In this document: piece after piece, positions 14,621 through 31,474 of the stretch
Layout: each line of letters opens with the position of its first letter
How positions within the stretch are numbered: the first letter of the stretch is position 1
Origin: Eriocheir sinensis
Taxonomy: Eukaryota > Arthropoda > Malacostraca > Decapoda > Varunidae
Assembly: GCF_024679095.1 (NCBI RefSeq)
Contig: NC_066535.1
Coordinates: forward strand, 1,419,128 to 1,483,127
Direction: 5' to 3'
DNA length: 64,000 nucleotides
Notes under the pieces: generated by a model
The model's database searches: none
Told to the model about the DNA's origin: nothing
The model's input: only the letters and a program-made list of their open reading frames with translations
Program-made: the position numbers and the translations under genes

Positions 14621-16250
14621 CGAGCTGTGTGAAGCAGAGAAAGTGTAATGGAGGTAACTAAAGGAAAGTGCGAGCAGCTAGTGGCGGGGAAAATATTTAT
14701 ACGAAGGTATAGTGGTGAAACTCGAGGTCGAGGAAATGCCTTTACTTATGGCATCAAACACGACCTTGACCCGAAATGATTCATGTTGACCTTTCAATGA
14801 CGCTGCTCGTTGTGAGGGGATCTGCTGACCTTGTACCAGGCTCGAGAAATCTTTAATTATGTCGGCACAGCTCCTGCACACGAGTTAGCTTAGGCAAAGG
14901 GTCCTTTAAATTACCTCTTCAAAGCAGTTTTTTATTCTTTTTTTTTCTTTCCATCGCTCTCATTAATCCTTTTTGTCCATCCACTATATTATCTCTACAA
15001 ATTATCTCTATATATTTTTCACTTCCTTTTTTTTCTTCCTGCCCTTTCATTAGCTTTCTCTGTACAGCTTCCTGCTTTAAATTTTACTTTCCCTTCCTCT
15101 CTCTCTCTCTCACCTCAGAATTGTTTTAGTTATTTTTTTTTGATTCAGTAATGTATTTCCAACTTTTTTCCTTATATCACCTATTTTCATCTTTGTAATA
15201 TCATTATAATTTATCTTTTCTCAATATTTTCAATTCCTTTCTCCCCAGTACCTCTCTCCTTCTCTGGCTCTTCTTCATGACATTCTGAGATTCTTCTTCA
15301 CGCCAGCTGTTCTTCTTTCCAGGATATGTCACCTCCCTCTTCTCTTGCCCGTCTTCCTGACAGGCGAAGATTCTCCTTCACGCCAGCTGCTCCTCCTTCC
15401 CATATGTGTCCCAGCAGGCAACCCTTTTCATTTCCCCGCTCCTTGCTTTCAACGTTTCATACCTTACTATACTACCGTTTTTCCCATCCCAGTTCTCCTC
15501 CAGTCCTTTCCTTTCCCACCTCCTACTCCCTCTCCTTGTCCCTCACCCCCTTTTCCCTTTTTTCACTTAGTCATGTTTCACCATTATGCATCCTTACCAA
15601 ACCTCACTATCTGCCCGTGTGCCTGTCTCTCTGTGTCCCTATCTAACAATCTATCTATCTGCCTCTCTCTCTCGCTCTCTCCCTTTCCTTTTCGTCGCTG
15701 TATCCTTCCTTTGTCACCCCTCGATCCCGTAGCTTAAACACTAAACTCCTCTCAGCCGGGCCCGTCAGGATGCTGCGGAGACAAAAGGTTGTGCGGGAGG
15801 TGGAGACGGTGGCTTGGAGCGAGACAGAGGCGGGGGTTTAAAATGTTGCCGGGAGATGGAAAAAGAGGGAGAAGGTAAAGGAGGAGGAGGAGTAAAAGAT
15901 GGAGAAGGAGAAAGAGGAGGGGGAGGAAAGAACAAAGGAAAAGGAGAAAGAGCAGGAGGAGGAAAAAGAGGAGGAGGATGGGATGGGATTTGAGGAAAAT
16001 TTGGAAACGGGAAAGAAAATAGAATAAAGGAAAAAAAAATAAACGGGAGGAGCAGAAGGAAAAAAATAGTGTGGTAGTGTTACTACTTTTAGATGGGACC
16101 AAGGCAAGGTGCAGGCTGCAGGCTCCCAGTGCAAAGCGTTGACAAAACTTGAGGCACATGTTCAGTGTTCGATATATTTCAGAAAATAGAAATCTAGGGT
16201 AACAGATATTGATGATTGCACTTAAGTCAAGGTGTATGTGCATGCGTACG

Positions 16251-16252
<2 letters not shown>
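14621..16252. other. Unique, then pyrimidine-rich, then purine-rich DNA; no gene
   Basis: 14621-14930 is unique. 14931-15740 is strongly pyrimidine-rich on the plus strand; its Ser/Pro/Leu-rich frames are artefacts. 15750-16080 is purine-rich (GGA/GAA). The switch near 15740 is a sharp strand-composition boundary. Confidence 0.6.
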
Positions 16253-17332
<1,080 letters not shown>

Positions 17333-17518
17333 GCAGCCTGTGACTGGGAATAACCAAGACACAGAGCCAGCGTAACATCCGGGTTGCCACAGTTTACCTT
17401 CCCCAGGTTCCCCCAGGTGCTGATATATCGATCAGACGGAAAGGGAGGATGAACAGCTGAGTGAGCTGCGCGCTACTACCCGGGCCGGACCGCGCGTGCT
17501 AACCACTTCACCACGGAA
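17333..17518 (-). repeat. SINE-B copy, tail truncated
   Basis: The minus-strand head 'cgtggtgaagtggttagcac' near 17515 is an A-box-like tRNA head. The middle 'cactcagctgttcatcctcc' and 'ggtaaactgtggcaaccc' match the copies at 13786 and 54445. It breaks off in the 'ctgtgtc' section that precedes the family tail. Confidence 0.65.
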
Positions 17519-17632
17519 TGTAAATCAAGAGTAATGATTATATTACTTGTGGCTACTACTGCTACATTTGATTCATTACATCGCGAGGCACTCTGAGATC
17601 TCCTGCGACTCCTCGGGATTCTATTATATTAC

Positions 17633-17690
17633 TACTACCACTACTACTACCACTAATACTACTACTACCTACTACTAGTACTACTACTAC
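17633..17690. repeat. Imperfect (ACT)n, left flank of tandem LINE ends
   Basis: Trinucleotide array with CCACT and AGTACT variants, ending directly against the oligo(T) that marks the 3' end of the minus-strand LINE fragment at 17691. Confidence 0.85.
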
Positions 17691-17833
17691 TTTTTTTTCT
17701 TTCTACTACATAAATGATACCTCCACCCATGTTTATTTTCCCGACACATAATCATGGAGGGCTCCATAGTTTGGAGGTCATTAGCCCCAACTCTGTTCGC
17801 TAATGACTGTGGCATCCAACCATATCGCTAATA
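17691..17833 (-). mobile_element. LINE 3'-UTR fragment (copy 1) in (ACT)n
   Basis: A short, severely 5'-truncated insertion. On the minus strand it ends in an A-rich tail (17691-17700) and shares the core attagcccc...gctaatgactgt, then caaccat, with the 3' UTR of the longer copy at 17875-18042. Both copies contain a perfect 7-bp inverted repeat at the same place. ACT arrays lie on both sides. Confidence 0.65.
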
Positions 17834-17874
17834 CTACCTAACACTACTACTACTACTACTATTTCTACTACTAC
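17834..17874. repeat. (ACT)n between the two LINE ends
   Basis: ACT array with minor variants (ctaac, atttct). It ends ctactac and then T14, the poly(A) of the second LINE read in reverse. Confidence 0.85.
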
Positions 17875-18042
17875 TTTTTTTTTTTTTTAAACGGGCCTCC
17901 ATCTATTAGAGTTGCGTTATGAGCGGTATATTTTCTCATATCCTTTCACAAAGCAATTCATTGGCCCCACCCCGCCAATGACTGTAGCCGACAACCATCT
18001 TTATTTAATATTACAAACTTTACTAAACATTTTATTTTTAAG
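17875..18042 (-). mobile_element. 3' UTR and poly(A) of the REL-type LINE (copy 2)
   Basis: This lies between the stop codon of the RT frame (18043-18045) and the poly(A) (T14 at 17875-17888 on the plus strand). It contains the inverted repeat cattggc/gccaatg (17959-17965 and 17974-17980, loop of 8). Copy 1 has cattagc/gctaatg at the matching position, i.e. a paired substitution that keeps the stem. Confidence 0.75.
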
Positions 18043-19520
18043 CTAACAGAGCTTGTGGTTGATACGACTATCAACCACCGTCGCCTCAAAGTCCAGGTCA
18101 GCAATGCGGGTGGTTTTGGGTGCAGGTGACCTGGTTCCTCTCAGGCAGACCAAGGCTGACCTCAGGAGGGAGAAGGACAGCCTGCATCTCATCCAGGCGA
18201 CCACACTGTTTCTTGGTTGTTGTTTCTTATCCGCCAGTGTTTCGGCGAGTCTTGCGTAGAAGCTCTGCGCCCTTGGTCCCATCCCTCCTGCCGTCGTGAA
18301 TACTACCGGGGTGAAGGAGCCCTGGTCCACATTCTGTATTCTTTCTTCATATGCTCTGTTCTTCTCTTGTTCGTTTCTTCTGTGGGCTGCATCAAGGGTC
18401 AGGTCTCTGTGGCAATGGGCCATGGGATCAAAGATCCTTATATCAAAGTATGCCCTTTGTCCACGAGTCCAAAACCCTCTGGCGCTAACATCCACTCATG
18501 CTTCGTTCGAAACATTAGCGGTGCGTCTGGCGAGGTGTTCGCCTTGCAGAGGGAGCAGCATGGGTTCCACAATCACGTCGTGGCAGACTTCTTTCAGCAT
18601 CTGAGCTGTTACGTCTCTTACTTCATCATGTCTCATGCAGACGAAACCTCCTCTCTTGCATGTCATGGCATGATTTTGGTTGAAGGGTGAGCCACAGTTA
18701 CACATGTTTGGGAGCCCATCCACTGGCCAGCCATACCTGAGGGCAAAGGCATCAGTAAATTCTTTTTTGTTTAAGTTGAAGCCTTTTGCCCTGATAGGTA
18801 GTGTGGTTAGCCAGTTTGAAGCGCCCACTTCCTGTGCAATATCTGTCCTCCTCCTTGTGTCTTCTGGGAGTTCTCTCATTAGGTCACTCAGAGTGTCTCT
18901 CTGTTTTCCTTCTCTGTTTATGGAGATTTCATTCCTTAGTGACCTAATATCTTGAGGGTTGTCTTCACCCCTTTCATTTTGATTGGTAATATATCCGGTC
19001 AAGGAGGCTGTGATTCGGATTGAGTTCCCGAATTCAGACTCAGCCAGATTTTGCTGGTTGGTGATGCCGAGCCCACCCATTCTTGGCGGCAACTCCAGCA
19101 ATCTTCTCTCCTGGTCACTGGGACATCTCCCATTTGCTATCGCCGGTATGAAGGTGTTTCTGATAGCATCTTCCAGAGGTTTTAGTAACGGAACAACATC
19201 AGGAACTGTCCTCATGAGGTAGTTCCATTTATGCTTGACACCGTACGTAAATGCTGCGTAGTCTGCCTGCGGTTCTGTTTTGGCGATCTCGCTCAGTCTC
19301 TGCAGTTCGGACTCCCAGCGCTTTACAGCCGTTTTCACATATTCGGTTCTGTATTCAGCTGTTCCAATGGCTGCCCCGAGGTGTCTTTCTCCAGTCACTG
19401 ACAGTTTCACGTTACTGCCCTGGAATGCTGTTTTGGCCCGATCGTATGCCTCTGGTTTTACAATCACCACAGACTTCGTGGCGTTGGGATGGTACCCTAT
19501 TTTAGGGCCATGTTCATTGA
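18043..19520 (-). pseudogene. LINE RT thumb plus putative restriction-like endonuclease, one internal stop
   Basis: A minus-strand frame runs from about 19520 to a stop at 18043, interrupted by one TGA at 18496-18498. It begins just after the RT catalytic box with GPKIGYHPNATKS and IVKPEAY, as in RTs where a G-Y-P--SK motif follows YADD. It then continues through ERHLGAAIGTAEYR, QADYAAFTYGVKHKWNYL and LPPRMGGLGI. The C-terminal part has a CCHC pattern C-x-C-x7-H-x3-C (about 18658-18702), then RHDEVRD, then after the stop a DVSARGFW...AYFDIRIFDP segment. A CCHC knuckle followed by RH(N/D) and spaced acidic residues is the layout of the restriction-like endonuclease of R2/R4-type LINEs; I infer that class from motif order only. 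The catalytic RT region is absent, lost where the ACT array begins at 19521. The element is dead, but it has only one lesion in about 490 codons. Confidence 0.75.
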
Positions 19521-20271
<751 letters not shown>

Positions 20272-20859
20272 CGATAATAATTATATTAAATCATATATTC
20301 TAATCAATACGTATAGGCCGCTATATTGGCGAAATACTTATTTTTGAAGAGGCCATCATCGGTTTTTGGACGGATTATATCAGGAAGAGGCCGAACCACC
20401 CCAGCGGAAATTAGGAATCCAAACACCCATGGTCTGGGTCAGACCACCTCCCAACCGTTTCCAGTAGTTACAGGAAGCACTCAACATCTTGACCACCTCT
20501 CACAATGTTCCGACACTCAGTAGTAACACTCATGGTGTGCTCTCAAAGCACGGGCGGGTTTGCCCATACTCCCGCCGAAATTTAGTCAGTTTTTCATTAT
20601 TATCCACCTCCAAGGACGACAATAACATTTCACCGCTGTTCGCCTGCTGTCAGTTTGTCTGTCTGTCTATCTGTCTGTCTGTGTGTGTTTGTCAGTCTGT
20701 CTATCTGTCAGTTAACGTAATATCTGAAAAAAACGGATTGACGAGATGTCACCAAGTGCATAGGATAGATTCTTAAGGTGCACATCACAGGATGATCAAC
20801 TTCTAAGGAGCAGTCCAATAAAAGCTGACAGAATAATGGCGAATAACTGTAAATATACT
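20272..20859. other. Unique DNA with (TCTG)n patch, no gene
   Basis: 20640-20715 has degenerate TCTG/TCTA tetranucleotides. The rest is unique. Words around 20380-20450 loosely resemble the reverse of 21040-21090, possibly a diverged repeat. Confidence 0.4.
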
Positions 20860-21003
20860 GACTGATAAATGCTACCAGTGATACGCAATACCTGCGCATG
20901 GCCTCAGAGCTCAACTCAGATACATTAGCTCTTGAGTCTGTGGTGGGTAAGAACCCATTACTCCGGGATATTAGGCTAGGGTGACATCCGGGTTACTATA
21001 GAT
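20860..21003 (-). repeat. SINE-B tail fragment, diverged
   Basis: On the minus strand 'gtaacccggatgtcacc', then 'gtaatgggttcttaccca', then 'cacagactcaagagc', then 'gaggccatgcgcag' follows the order of the plus-strand copy at 24185-24320. The tRNA-like head is missing. Confidence 0.6.
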
Positions 21004-23102
<2,099 letters not shown>

Positions 23103-23107
23103 GGGGG

Positions 23108-23110
<3 letters not shown>

Positions 23111-23150
<40 letters not shown>
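23111..23150. repeat. (GA)n, right flank of SINE-D
   Basis: Twenty GA units after a G9 run. Same motif and strand as the large array on the other side of the SINE. Degenerate CAGA/AACA tetranucleotides follow to about 23260. Confidence 0.95.
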
Positions 23151-23153
<3 letters not shown>

Positions 23154-23320
23154 CAGATAAACACAGACAAACAGACAGATAAACAGGCAAGCAGACACAC
23201 ACAGACAGACACAAACAAGCAGACACAGACAAACAGGCAGGCAGACAAACTGACTGTCCCTCCGACGAACACATACATAGAGAGACGGCCTGACAGGGAT
23301 AAGCAAATACACAGAATTAC

Positions 23321-23426
<106 letters not shown>

Positions 23427-23697
23427 CTGGAAGCATACTTTGTACGTAGGTAATGCTGGAATATTTAGCAGAACACTGTTGTGTTAGGATTCGGCTCACA
23501 AATTGTAAAGATTTGTGTTTGATTACTCTGATTACGTTGATTAAATGACGTTTTACATTCGCATTTGCCGAGTTTGTTATCTTTTTTCACAGTTTTATTT
23601 CCTTAAACAATACCAACAATTTGATATTGCCATATTACTCTCTAACTCCTTGCTAATACTTCAGTTTACATTCTATTCTCTCTCCCCCACCCCACCT

Positions 23698-23790
<93 letters not shown>

Positions 23791-24184
23791 ATCTCTTTAA
23801 TCTCCCTCATGTAGATTGGTCGTCACTCTGGTGCCGAGAGGGAATTTCACAGAATGGTTTTATCTTTTAGAAGCCAAACAAATGAAAAACCATGGCCAGA
23901 CAACACATTGGATCGTGTAATCGTGATGCAGGACAGTCTCGTTAGTAAAACATCTCGGTTATTGTGGTCACAAACTGGTCCGCATCAACAAACACTCATT
24001 CAAGAGCAACTGAGAAGAAAATCCTTGTACTTAATCCCCCCCCAAAAAAAACAATTAATATGATTCAAATATTGATATATACGCAAATATTTTATAATAC
24101 GTAGTAACGTAGATGAGGCGTGGCTGTAGAATGTAGAAAATAATTTTATTAAGAGAATACCTTCGGCCACCATTTAAAAATTGT
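23427..24184. repeat. Unique AT-rich DNA around a (TC)n array
   Basis: TC array at 23701-23789 inside unique AT-rich sequence. No gene is seen. Confidence 0.7.
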
Positions 24185-24320
24185 GGTAACACGGATGCCA
24201 CGCCTGCCCTGTGTCCCGGGGTAACAGATTCTTACCCTCACAGGCTCAAGGGCCATTGCGACGGATATGAGCACCAAGGCCGCGCGCAGCTATAGCGTGT
24301 GCCATCAACTTTACCTTTAT
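24185..24320 (+). repeat. SINE-B 3' portion
   Basis: Contains 'ccctgtgtcccggggtaaca', then 'ttcttaccctcacaggctca', then 'gagcaccaaggccgcgcgca' and gctatag, ending 'gccatcaactttacctt'. It is collinear with the reverse complements at 54445 and 20860 and with the short tail at 2537. The head is absent. Confidence 0.65.
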
Positions 24321-24426
24321 AATACGTGTGTGAAAAGCGACACAGCAGAAATAGAAGTCAACTGTGGTTCAACATTTTTGATAGCAGGTGACAAAGTTGT
24401 AAGTTAGGAAAATTTTAGGAACGAGG

Positions 24427-25670
24427 AAAATACTGCAATCAATCAATCAGTGGAGGCATACGCCGGGGGGCGCGTCGCCTCGCCCACCCTACGACCCCAA
24501 GCCCGGGAGTCCCTCCGGGCGAGTCTCCATGCAGGCCCCCTTCCCAACCCGAGTACCTCCCGGCAGGATCTATCGACTTGCTCAAGCCACGAACTCCGTG
24601 GGCGTCCCCTTGGCCTCCTCCACTCAGGATTGTCTCTTGCAGAGACAACCCGATGAGCAGGATCAGCTTCAGGGTAACGTGCCACGTGCCCGTATAGCCG
24701 GAGTTGGCGTTGACGGACTATGCAGGTAATATACGTCGAATCAGTCTCACGGAGTAGTCGCCGGTTTGACACAAAGTCATTTCACCGATATCCCATGATT
24801 CTGCGTAGACATTTATTACTAAAGGCATCAATACGCCTCTCCAAGTCCCCATTTAGTGTCCATGTCTCACAACCATAGTGTAAGACAGGGAGCACAAGGG
24901 ACTTGAAGAAACGGATCTTTGTCCTTCTGCACAGGTACCGACAACGCCATATACTCGTGTTGAGCGAGTCCATAACACCGTGGGCCAGGCCAATCCGCTG
25001 TAAGACTTCCTGGCGAGACTCAACGTTGTTATGAACTACGCTACCAAGATACGTGAAACTTCCTGAGATCTCAGCGTCCTCACCGCATGCATGAACAGAC
25101 TGTACTGTTTCATCTAACAAGCCTCCAAATACCTGTACCTTGGTCTTGGCCCAGGAGACCTGAAGTCCCAGGGGCTTCGCCTCCTCGTGCAGTGCCTCGA
25201 GAGCCATCACCAAAACCTCCAGCGATTCCGCCAGGATTACTGCATCATCGGCAAAAACAAGGTCAGTGACCCTGGTATTGCCAATGGATGCTCTGCAATG
25301 ACTCTGGTTCGCAGCTCTGCCCAGTACCCAATCCATACAAGTGTTGAAAAGCGATGGGGCAAGGACACAGCCCTGCTTCACTCCCGCATTCACGGGAAAG
25401 AAACTGGACAATTTCCCCTCACACTTCGCAGCACTCTCTGTCCCAGAATACAGACCATTCAGCAAATCAATAGTCCTCGCAGGAATCCCACGGAGTCGCA
25501 AAAGATCCCAGAGTGCCTCGTGATGCACTGAGTCAAACGCCTTCTTGAGATCGACATAGGCTGCAAGCATCCCCTGTCGAAACTCACTTCGGCGCTCCAC
25601 CAGCACGCGAAGCGTTAGGATACGGTCAGTTGTTGACTTACCATTGCTGCCGATTGTAAAAGTAATACTA
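24427..25670 (-). pseudogene. RTE-like LINE reverse transcriptase, 5'-truncated, one internal stop
   Basis: The minus-strand frame is readable from about 25670 (NGKSTTDRILTLRVLVERRS) to a stop at 24443. RT motifs occur in order: YVDLKKAFDSVHHEALWDLL, then GVKQGCVLAPSLFN, then LVFADDAVILAESL (catalytic FADD near 25250), FTYLGS, LPVLHYGCETWTL and LRRIMGYR. It continues to RLYGHVAR and RPRSSWLEQVDRSC. The only lesion is TGA at 24782-24784, where I would expect a Trp between GYR and NDFVSN, so TGG to TGA is likely. The N-terminal endonuclease is missing. The stop codon lies in a TGATTGATTGATTG tail, and short tandem-repeat tails instead of poly(A) are typical of the RTE clade. It is non-autonomous and probably a young copy. 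Confidence 0.85.
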
Positions 25671-25990
25671 AGACGTTACTCAAGTACATAAACAATAACA
25701 AATAGCTAATAAGCGTGTTTGGACCATCGACAGAAAGCCCAAGCAACTTAGTGAATGATAACTACCTTAATATAACGTATAAAACTACTATCCTCCTCGG
25801 TATTTCATATCATCTCTGATGCTACTTCCAAAAACATACAAAATGATACTTCTTTACTGAACACCCATTTCATACATTACCAAGCTTTAAAATATATGTC
25901 AGTGAAGTTTTGAATACTGTCAGATGACAAACCAAATAAAGGTCCAAGACCAGAACATAAATTATATCCTAAATTATAGAAGGAAACAAA
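25671..25990. other. AT-rich unique DNA
   Basis: No open frame or repeat of note between the two RT remnants. Confidence 0.4.
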
Positions 25991-25999
25991 AAGTTACAT

Positions 26000-27440
26000 G
26001 ATCGGTATCCTCACCGCCTAATACATAATGTCCCTATGAACTGGCAGAGTCCTTTCTGATTTTAAGGTTGCTAACGTCACACCGTTTTTTTAATGAAAGG
26101 TGAGAGAAAAATACCCTTTCATCTAACTTCAATGGTGGGTAGGGTACTTGAAAACTTATTTAGAGAAAATCTTAAATTACTTATAAGAAGTTATCCACTG
26201 AAAAAAATAATATGCAACACGGATTCTGAAACTAGAGAACCAGCTCGTCAAAACAACAGACCTTTTATAATTACCTTTTTTTCAGTTTAGGACATCATTA
26301 AGGCGACGGATACTGATAACTCTTTCAAAAGGTATTCGATAAAATTCTACAAAATTAAATACATTACGAAATTAAACGACTATTTTTTTAGTAGATATCG
26401 AGGGTAAAGTACGCATATCGCAGACTGGCTGAGCAACGCAGCAACAGAGAGCAAGGAGTGGTGGTCATAATGGAGCTGCTTCAGGAAGGCTGCCAGCCAC
26501 AAGTATGTCCCTGGTGACGATGTTCTCGGTTCTGCTCTTTTAATAATTTGCATCAAGGATATAGATGTTGTTTGACTCAATAACTTCATTATTAAATTTG
26601 TTGACGAAATGAAGATCGGTATCTTGGTACTCTTTGATCAAGACAGATTAAGCTTTCAAGGGGCTACGTATGAGTTACTGCATGATCTGGTGAATGGGAA
26701 ATCCTCATTAATGTAACTATTTTCCAGAGTCTTGACGTGGGCATTGAAAAGAAGGAAATTCGATTATGAATTATGAATTATGAAGTATGAAGTATGAAGC
26801 GTAAAGCAGGAAAGCGACATACGTAAAATATCACAACCTACCGAAGAATGCATTGCGGCAGTGAATAGTGCTTACAGAATGTTAAGTTTCCTTGATAGAA
26901 ACTTCTCTTTCAAAAAGAAAGATGCAATATTGCCATTATAATTATAATAGCATCGCATAATCCCACTTTGAGAATGCAGTACACTTTTGGCCTCCCCCAC
27001 CATGTGTTTACACTACTACACTACGAAAGTGTTCAACGTATGGCGACCAATATTAACTTCCTTGCGCCATAAACACTACGAAGAGATATGTCTTCATACG
27101 TTCCTGCTTGAGAAACGCCGTCTGTGAGGGAGACTGATCGAATGTTTTCAATGACTTTATGACCTCATAAAGTTGGATGAGTCCAAACTTTTTATGATAA
27201 GTGACGCACCACGAACAATATATAGTGGCACAAAATTTAAATTAAAACAAACCAATGCAGATGTTGCTGTTCGAGAAAGGAAGGTCTAACCGCCTTCCGT
27301 AGTTCAGTGCAGCACGATTGCTTCTTGAACAACAAATTTACAGCACTCGTTTTAACATTCGCTCTGCAGATGTGCAGTTTTTCGGTGACCATTTAACGTC
27401 GTTTCTATAAGACTTAAAGAAAGATCACCTGGTCTGGTAC
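26000..27440 (+). pseudogene. Decayed CR1/Jockey-like LINE reverse transcriptase
   Basis: RT landmarks appear in order on the plus strand across several frames. HLTSMVGRVLENLFRENL at 26117-26170 corresponds to the usual P-SLTSV-GK-LE motif. A degraded 'SGVPQGSVLGPLLF' region lies near 26480-26545. VDEMKIG near 26600 stands where FADDTKIG is expected. DIRKIS...AAVNSAYRMLSFLDRNFS lies near 26820-26905, FENAVHFWP near 26970, and a short arginine-containing remainder to about 27400. Many stops and frameshifts are present, and the catalytic Asp pair is altered (FADD to VDE). It is an old, dead copy. Confidence 0.7.
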
Positions 27441-27599
27441 CTAAAGTCGGTGTGGTCTGATTATTTATCATTTCAACGCAATTTTCTTCTGGTAGCTTCT
27501 TTCTGTCTTTCTTCATTCATATGTCCTTCTCTCCTTTTCACTCCCCTCTTCTCCTTCCTTTAATCTTTTTTTTTTAAACGTCTTTCTCTTCCTCCTTCC

Positions 27600-27820
27600 C
27601 ACCATTCGTCACTCAGCTCTTTCCTCTCCATTTACATTCTCTCTTACTTCTTACCTGTAACATTTCTTGACTTCAGATTCGTGCCTCTCTCCTCGTAAAC
27701 TCGCAGGTGTAAACCACTATTTTCACACATTCATACCTTTCACTAGTAAACCATGGAACAGCCTTCCTATTACAACATTTACTCTTTAGTTATGGAAAAA
27801 TCATAAATAAGACTATTCTA
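27600..27820 (+). pseudogene. Possible LINE RT C-terminal remnant
   Basis: Translation near 27715-27780 gives YFHTFIPFTSKPWNSLPIT, similar in layout to HSFIPHAGKLWNNLPSS in the copy at 3420. No further homologous sequence is evident. The call is weak but the phrase is characteristic. Confidence 0.4.
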
Positions 27821-27989
27821 ACCTTAAATCTGGCATTTTTTTAGCAAATATACTTCTAATAAATATATTTTAGGCACTAGTCTATATTTTTGGTTAGGCC
27901 TTTGATTATTTTTAATTATCTGATATTAAAAAAAACGGATTTAACTGGTCATCTCACCATGTTGATTTAAAAAAAAATTCCGCCTTCAC

Positions 27990-28320
27990 TTAGCATAAGA
28001 ACGTAAGAACGTAAGGAGTCTGCTAGAGGCCGGCTGGCCTATACAAGGCAGCTCCTGTAAGCCTAACCTCACCTTACCTTACTATCCATGAATTTATCCA
28101 AACTCTTCTTGAATGTATCTATGGTATTAGCACAATACCAAGCCTGTTTCATTCATCCACCACTCTAATGGTAAACCAATTCTTGCCTATGTCTTTCCTG
28201 AATCTGAGTTTGTCTAACTTAAAACCATTCCCTTTCCTCGCCCTTCCCAACATTAGTCTTTCCTCTCTTTGACATTTCCTCTCCTTCCCTTCTCCCATTA
28301 ATCTTGCACCGCGGGTGACT
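27990..28320 (-). pseudogene. CR1-like LINE C-terminus and 3' end
   Basis: On the minus strand: KGNGFKLDKLRFRKDIGKNW, then FTIRVVDEWN (interrupted), then TFKKSLDKFMDSKVR and a stop. This is the classic end of CR1-like RTs (NRVVD-WN-L, FK--LDKFM). It is followed by 'ggctggcc'-type UTR and by a terminal tandem motif gttcttac repeated at 27993-28012. The copy is 5'-truncated with at least one stop. The same 3' terminus recurs on the plus strand near 32110-32155. Confidence 0.75.
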
Positions 28321-28592
28321 CTACTTGAAGCGTAAGAAAGAAAAAGCCCATTAATTGGCTCAGAGTGGTTTGTGGATCATTCATTTATCGAACCAACATA
28401 AAAACTGGCCGATAAGTGTGCTTACAAAGGTGATATATGTAAGGAAGATGAGACATTTAATGAATACAATGTGTGACCTGTCAACGCATGTACAGATGTC
28501 TGCTGACACTGTACGAGATGTTGTAAGAGGAAGCTTGAGGGTGGTGAGAGGAGGGAGAAGAGAACTTGCTTTGTTTTTTTGCACGCAACAAC

Positions 28593-28627
<35 letters not shown>
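28593..28627. repeat. (CA)n directly 5' of a SINE
   Basis: CA array ending exactly where the SINE head begins at 28628. Confidence 0.95.
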
Positions 28628-28630
<3 letters not shown>

Positions 28631-28745
28631 GCTCTGTAGCATAGAGGTTAGTGAGCTCGGCTCACAACCAAAAGGTCCTGGGTTCGATTCCCTTGTAGAA
28701 TCGAGGTGGATGGGCAGTCTCTTTTAATACAGCTGCATACTATTG
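28628..28745 (+). repeat. SINE-D-like copy (tRNA-Val-like), short
   Basis: Head 'ctctgtagcatagaggttag' (A box), ggctcacaacc in the anticodon-arm position, and 'tcctgggttcgattccctt' (B box, 28675-28693), followed by a body that fades into AAT-rich DNA. The anticodon stem has mismatches, so it is not a working tRNA gene. The CAC anticodon is shared with the SINEs at 22834 and 61981. Confidence 0.75.
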
Positions 28746-28868
28746 ACAGTAATGATAATATGAACGACGACAATTTTAATAAAGATAATAGTAATATGAA
28801 TAATAATGATGCGAAAGTATTCATGATAATGGAGATATTATTAATAAAATAATAATAACAATGATAAT

Positions 28869-29515
<647 letters not shown>

Positions 29516-29546
29516 AATTATAATAATTGTTATTGTTATTATTTTT

Positions 29547-30866
<1,320 letters not shown>

Positions 30867-31242
30867 GCATAGTGAACTACTTAAAATTTGTGGATGGAAA
30901 ATTACGTGGCTTGTAAATCACGCCAAAAATGAGTTTACGGCAGATTAATGAACCATCTCCTCGCGCTGATGATGTCGTTGCTGCTGTTGAGGTGTTGACA
31001 ACATTTTCCTTTCTTTCCCCTCCTTTTTTTCATTATCATTTCCTCCTTTCTTTTTGTCACCCTTCCTTCCAATAACTATATAATCATTATGCGAGTGGTT
31101 AGTTTTGTTTGGTAATAGTAACAGTAGAGTGACGGAAAAATACATTAATTAGTCTTACTCGTATGTTCGTGTTCTTGTAGATGATGATGTTGTGAATAGT
31201 TAGGTAATGATGGCACTAGTAATTAAGGAATTAAATATTGTG

Positions 31243-31474
<232 letters not shown>

